A stretch of DNA of 64,000 bases from Phallus indusiatus (Eukaryota > Basidiomycota > Agaricomycetes > Phallales > Phallaceae), in assembly GCA_027605045.1 (NCBI GenBank), contig JAQFWX010000050.1, positions 62,001 through 126,000 of the forward strand, read 5' to 3'. The notes beneath the pieces are model-generated. The model was not told where the DNA came from, did no database searches, and saw nothing but the letters and a program-made list of their open reading frames with translations. A program made the position numbers and the translations under genes. Below are positions 60,284 to 64,000 of the stretch, piece after piece (within the stretch, counting starts at the first letter, position 1; every line of letters begins with the position of its first letter).

Positions 60284-62063
60284 CTACTCAGTCTCGTACC
60301 ATGCTTCAGGATCACCCGAGTTCTTCCACACAACCTCGACTCCCGAGTCCCGCAAAGCAGAAATCATTTCATCCGGTCCTTCAGTAGCATCCATGTCCTC
60401 GCACTCTACCAATTCCAAAATTTCAGCTCCTATCGATTCGACCACGGAATAGAGGACGTCGAAGGAAATAGTGCACCATGTCAAAACAAGCCTTCTCATT
60501 CTGAAACCAGCTGGTAATAATTTCAGCGTGTTCAACGCTTCGGTGTCAGAGTCTATCAATTCGATGGTACGAAGGTTAGGAAACATTCTTGGTACATTTA
60601 TATTCGGCAAAGTGAGGATTTTCCATGCATAAAATTTCATTGAAAGGTGCCGTATGTGAGGCATGACGAATAATAGTTCAAGAACGGCGGAGTACCCGAA
60701 TGGAAGGTTCAAACCACCACACTCCAGTTGAAACGGATGCTTGGGGAGGCCCTTGTTAACCAGTTTATCATGGTGGAAGTTATCGTCGACAAGGGCTTGT
60801 CCGCGAATCGATAAAGAACTGCTGTCGTTTTCTGCGGTAATGATTAAGAATTGATAGTTTGAAAAATGGGAAAATGTTCCCGGTGGGACCGCTCCGAAAA
60901 TTTGGAAAGAACTAGTGCCAATGGTGGTTTCATTGGAAGGTTCAGGAAAGTCGACATCGTAAATTAGCTTAAACGAGGATAATCTTCCAAAGGTTTGAAT
61001 GCACCACGCAAATTGCCAGATATAGTAATAGCTCGCGGGACCCTGTGCTTCTAATCCAAGTTCGGTGAGTTTAGGAAGGTCTAATCTTTGGATCGCCATT
61101 AAATTTGTTAATGTCGTCGGGGGGAACTCTGTTTTAATCCCCTCAGGTCCATAATCATCATTGGCAAGCTCAAGAGTCTCCAAACAATGGCAATTAGAGA
61201 GAAAAGATAGGAGCTGGGGAAGAGCAGGGGGGTTTGGTGGATCCCTCAATATAAATTCTGTTAACCTGTTGTGCGGGAGCTTCGTCCATGGTAGATTTAA
61301 CCCGAAAAGCGTGATCTCCTCGAGACAAGAGTTGTCGATTATATATTCTAATGCTGGTGGTTCTAGAATATTTCCGTCGATACTGTCCGGGTTGATGATT
61401 ATGCCCAAGTGTTGCAGTTGAAGGGGTAGTGATATAGAGTCCCGGACGACGCAATAAAGCGAGATGAAGTTCATGTAACTAGTATATATGCGCAGAGAAC
61501 ATAAGCGGGACAGAATGGATTTTGCGTGAGATACGAAGTACGAATTTGATGGTGCTTTTTCGAAACTGATAGGGTTGTCTATGAAGGTGCTCCACGCTAG
61601 CGTGAGACGAGAGTTCCGTGACCTTTTCATGAATAACTCCGTAATTGCAAGAGAGTTGTTTAGGTTTATGAATGCCCATAAGACTGGCCAGTCCAAAGCG
61701 AATTTCCTCCAATGGTGGCATACGTGGGAAATACCTAGCGCCGCCGCTGTAAATGGCCTCGGGCAACCTGAATGAACTACCAGTGTAAAGATGATATAGA
61801 GAATATCCGGCGCAAGTTTATTGATCGCAAGCCTGGAGTTGCGAACGTTGTTTAATCGAGAAATAATAAGCGAAAGACTTTGTTGTGTTTCGTCGATGAC
61901 TTCTGAAGACCATTCGCCTGATTTTGTCCTGTTAGGAATACTGTTAGCATCGTGTGGACTTGCGAGTATTCTAAAAGAGCTTTTACTCTATGTCATCGTT
62001 GAACTGACGGAGATGTGGCCATATTAGTTTGTTATCGTCTTGCGACTGAGGCCGCTGGGCCAT
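60284..62063 (-). CDS. F-box/leucine-rich protein, array copy 3, 573 residues
   Basis: Exon 1 is 61987-62063 (MAQRPQSQDDNKLIWPHLR), a 58-nt phase-2 intron covers 61929-61986, and exon 2 is 60284-61928. The exon 2 frame is open from its first base, so the F-box (INKLAPDILYIIF, ISHVCHHWRKFALDWPVLW) is intact. A plain open-frame search starting at TTG 61696 would miss it. Between the two F-box halves it has a different linker (HSGCPRPFTAAALG). The body is very close to copy 4. Predicted SCF adaptor. Confidence 0.87.
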
Positions 62064-62704
62064 AAGGTAAGGATGTTAGTGAGGCTATGCCCAACAGTTC
62101 AAATGAGCCGCTAGCTCAGTCAAGAATGACTTCTCTCTGAATTATATAATTTTACCTATACCCCAATATAGTAGCTATGGAACCAATCAGATCTTGATTT
62201 CAGATTAACTAACCTTGCTTTTACAAGCCATCCCAATATCCGGTTTTAGTTACGCTACGTCCGAAATGTCAGTCAAAACGCCTTGTACTTTTTCGGCGGT
62301 AAGTGCTTTTAACCAAGTGTATGTATGATTTGCGCTAGTATTAGAGAGTAGGATCAAAAGAAGAAAGGACAAACATAAAAAACAATGAACCACATCCAGG
62401 TTTTGATATATCGTACACAGAGCACTGACCGCTTTCGTTACTCCATGATTTTGGGATATTTAAAAAATACGAAATCGCGGAATTATTTACAAACTGTATA
62501 TGAATACTTGGAGTCGGCGCTCAATATGCTAAGCGTCTGAAGTGTTGAATGCACTCAAAGAACAGCGGTAGCCCATTACAAAAATTTTTTTTGACACGGG
62601 ATTTGAAATAAATTATTGATATACAAAACACCTCCTCGTACATAAAATGCCTGTTCAATGGCATCCAGAACTACGCCATACACTTTGAATTTGAGTGGCT
62701 TCTC

Positions 62705-64000
62705 CTAGTACCCCGAGTCGTGCCATGCGTCCGGCTCACCCGAGTTCTTCCACACAACCTCGACTCCCGAGTCCCGCAAAGCAGAAATCATTTCATCCGG
62801 TCCTTCATCAGCATCCATATCCTCGCACTCTACTAATTCCAAAATTTCAGCTCCTATTGATTCGACCACGGAATAGAGGACGTCGAAGGAAATAGTACAC
62901 CATGTCAAAACAAGCCTTTTAACTCTGAAACCAGCTGGTAATAACTTCAGTGTGTTCAACGCTTCGGTGTCAGAGTCTATCAATTCGATGGTACGAAGGT
63001 TAGGAAACATTCTTGGTACATTTATGTTCGGCAAAGTGAGGATTTTCCATGCGTGAAATTTCATTGAGAGGTGCTGTATGTGAGGCATGACAAACAATAG
63101 CTCGAGAACGGCAGAGTAGCTGAATGGGAGCTTAAAACCTTCGCACATCAGTAGAAACGGGTGCATGAAGAGGTCACCCCTACGCAACTTATCATGGTGG
63201 AAGCTATCGTCGACAGAGGGTTGTCCGCAAATCATCAAAGAATTGCTGACGTTATTTCCGGAGATGATTAGAAATCGATAGTTTGAAAAATGAGAGAATG
63301 CTCCTGGTGGAACCGCTCCGAAAATTTGGAAAGAACTTGTTCCAATGGTGGTTTCATCGGAAGGTTCAGGAAAGTCGACATCGTAAACTAGCTTAAACGA
63401 GGATAATATTCCAAAGGTTTGAATGCACCACGCAAATTGCCAGATATAGTAATAGCTCGCGGGACCTCGTGCTCCTAATTCAAGTTCAATGAGTTTAGGA
63501 AGGTCTAATCTTCGGATCGCCCTTAAACTTGTTAATGTCGCCGGGGGGAATTCTCTTTTAATCCCCTCAGGACCATAATCATTATTGGCAAGCTCAAGAG
63601 TCTCCAAACAAGGGCAATTAGAGAGAAAGGATAGGAGCTGGGGAAGAGCAGGGGGATTCGGTGAATCCCTCAATATAAATTCTGTTAACCTGTTGTGCGG
63701 GAGCTTCGTCCATGGAAAATTTAATCCGATAAGCGTGATCTCCTCGAGACAAGAGTTGTCGATTATATATTGTAATGGTGGTGGTTCTAACATATTTTCG
63801 CTGATACTGTCCAAGTTGATGATTATGCCCAAGTGCTGTAGTTGAAGTGGAAGTGATATCGAGTCCCGGACGACGCAATAAAGCGAGATGAAGTTCATGT
63901 AGCTAGTATATATGCGCAGAGAATATAGGCGGGACAGAATGGATTTGGCGTGAGACACGAAGTACGAATTTGATGGTGCTTTCTCGAGACTGATAGGGCC
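62705..64000 (-). CDS. F-box-family protein, array copy 4, partial (5' end beyond window)
   Basis: The frame is open from the window edge to the stop at 62705, giving 431 residues of the leucine-rich body. The F-box and first exon would lie past 64000. The visible part begins ISLEKAPSNSYF as in copies 2 and 3 and ends SGEPDAWHDSGY. It is nearly identical to copy 3 over long runs (for example LLPAGFRVKRLVLTWCTISF). No internal break seen. Confidence 0.85.
   Translation of the reverse strand, partial: GPISLEKAPSNSYFVSHAKSILSRLYSLRIYTSYMNFISLYCVVRDSISLPLQLQHLGIIINLDSISENMLEPPPLQYIIDNSCLEEITLIGLNFPWTKLPHNRLTEFILRDSPNPPALPQLLSFLSNCPCLETLELANNDYGPEGIKREFPPATLTSLRAIRRLDLPKLIELELGARGPASYYYIWQFAWCIQTFGILSSFKLVYDVDFPEPSDETTIGTSSFQIFGAVPPGAFSHFSNYRFLIISGNNVSNSLMICGQPSVDDSFHHDKLRRGDLFMHPFLLMCEGFKLPFSYSAVLELLFVMPHIQHLSMKFHAWKILTLPNINVPRMFPNLRTIELIDSDTEALNTLKLLPAGFRVKRLVLTWCTISFDVLYSVVESIGAEILELVECEDMDADEGPDEMISALRDSGVEVVWKNSGEPDAWHDSGY

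Larger units (their letters stand above)
55529..64000 (-). repeat. Head-to-tail tandem array of four F-box gene units, about 2.3-2.45 kb each
   Basis: Gene stops at 55529, 57948, 60284 and 62705 give spacings of 2419, 2336 and 2421 bases. Spacers are also repeated: for example AGCCGCTAGCTCAG followed by GAATTATATAAT occurs near 57335, 59730 and 62105, and a CATAAAGTTA-type segment occurs before the stops near 57866 and 60219. The array continues past the right window edge. Confidence 0.92.

Noticed and set aside
55529..64000. Repeats of the array considered as a CRISPR-like or satellite structure
   Set aside because: The repeat unit is a whole gene plus spacer of about 2.4 kb, in a eukaryotic context.

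Overview
The window looks like nuclear DNA of a mushroom-forming basidiomycete (Agaricomycetes). Most introns are short (about 50-80 bp, GT-AG) and interrupt nearly every conserved gene. There is a large F-box family, a Tad-like LINE, and fungal-type OSBP, MRS2 and CYP53-like genes. No virus, prokaryotic operon or CRISPR array was seen. All gene models were spliced by eye. Each full multi-exon model closes to a multiple of three, which is the main internal check.

Layout: 1-6870 has nothing I can name. 6871-8649 is an F-box gene broken by a 14-bp tandem duplication. 9602-9978 is a possible 46-residue spliced gene. 10612-12071 is a proline/glutamine-rich protein of unknown role. 12511-13225 (minus) is a small secreted protein. 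14192-16259 (minus) is an oxysterol-binding protein. 20257-21057 (minus) is a small protein that may have a nucleotidyltransferase fold. 21327-21740 is an unidentified coding segment. 23188-26159 is an MRS2-type magnesium channel gene. 27595-29339 and 29735-31391 are two F-box genes. 32192-41264 holds a CYP53-like P450, an O-methyltransferase and a second near-identical P450. 42288-46161 is a 5'-truncated LINE with a 12-bp target duplication. 47642-47884 is a candidate SINE with a 16-bp target duplication. 48514-50244 is another F-box gene. 52917-54702 is a single-pass membrane protein. 55529-64000 (minus) is a head-to-tail array of four F-box genes, the last cut by the window edge.

How the parts relate: the P450-OMT-P450 trio suggests a small aromatic or phenolic modification cluster (hydroxylation plus O-methylation). 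The eight F-box genes share one architecture: a short variable first exon, a phase-2 intron in at least seven conserved or inferable cases except where noted, an F-box, then a long leucine-rich region. They behave like a fast birth-and-death family of SCF substrate adaptors. The retroelement insertions and the recent duplications mark the right half of the window as unstable accessory DNA, while OSBP and MRS2 are ordinary housekeeping genes.
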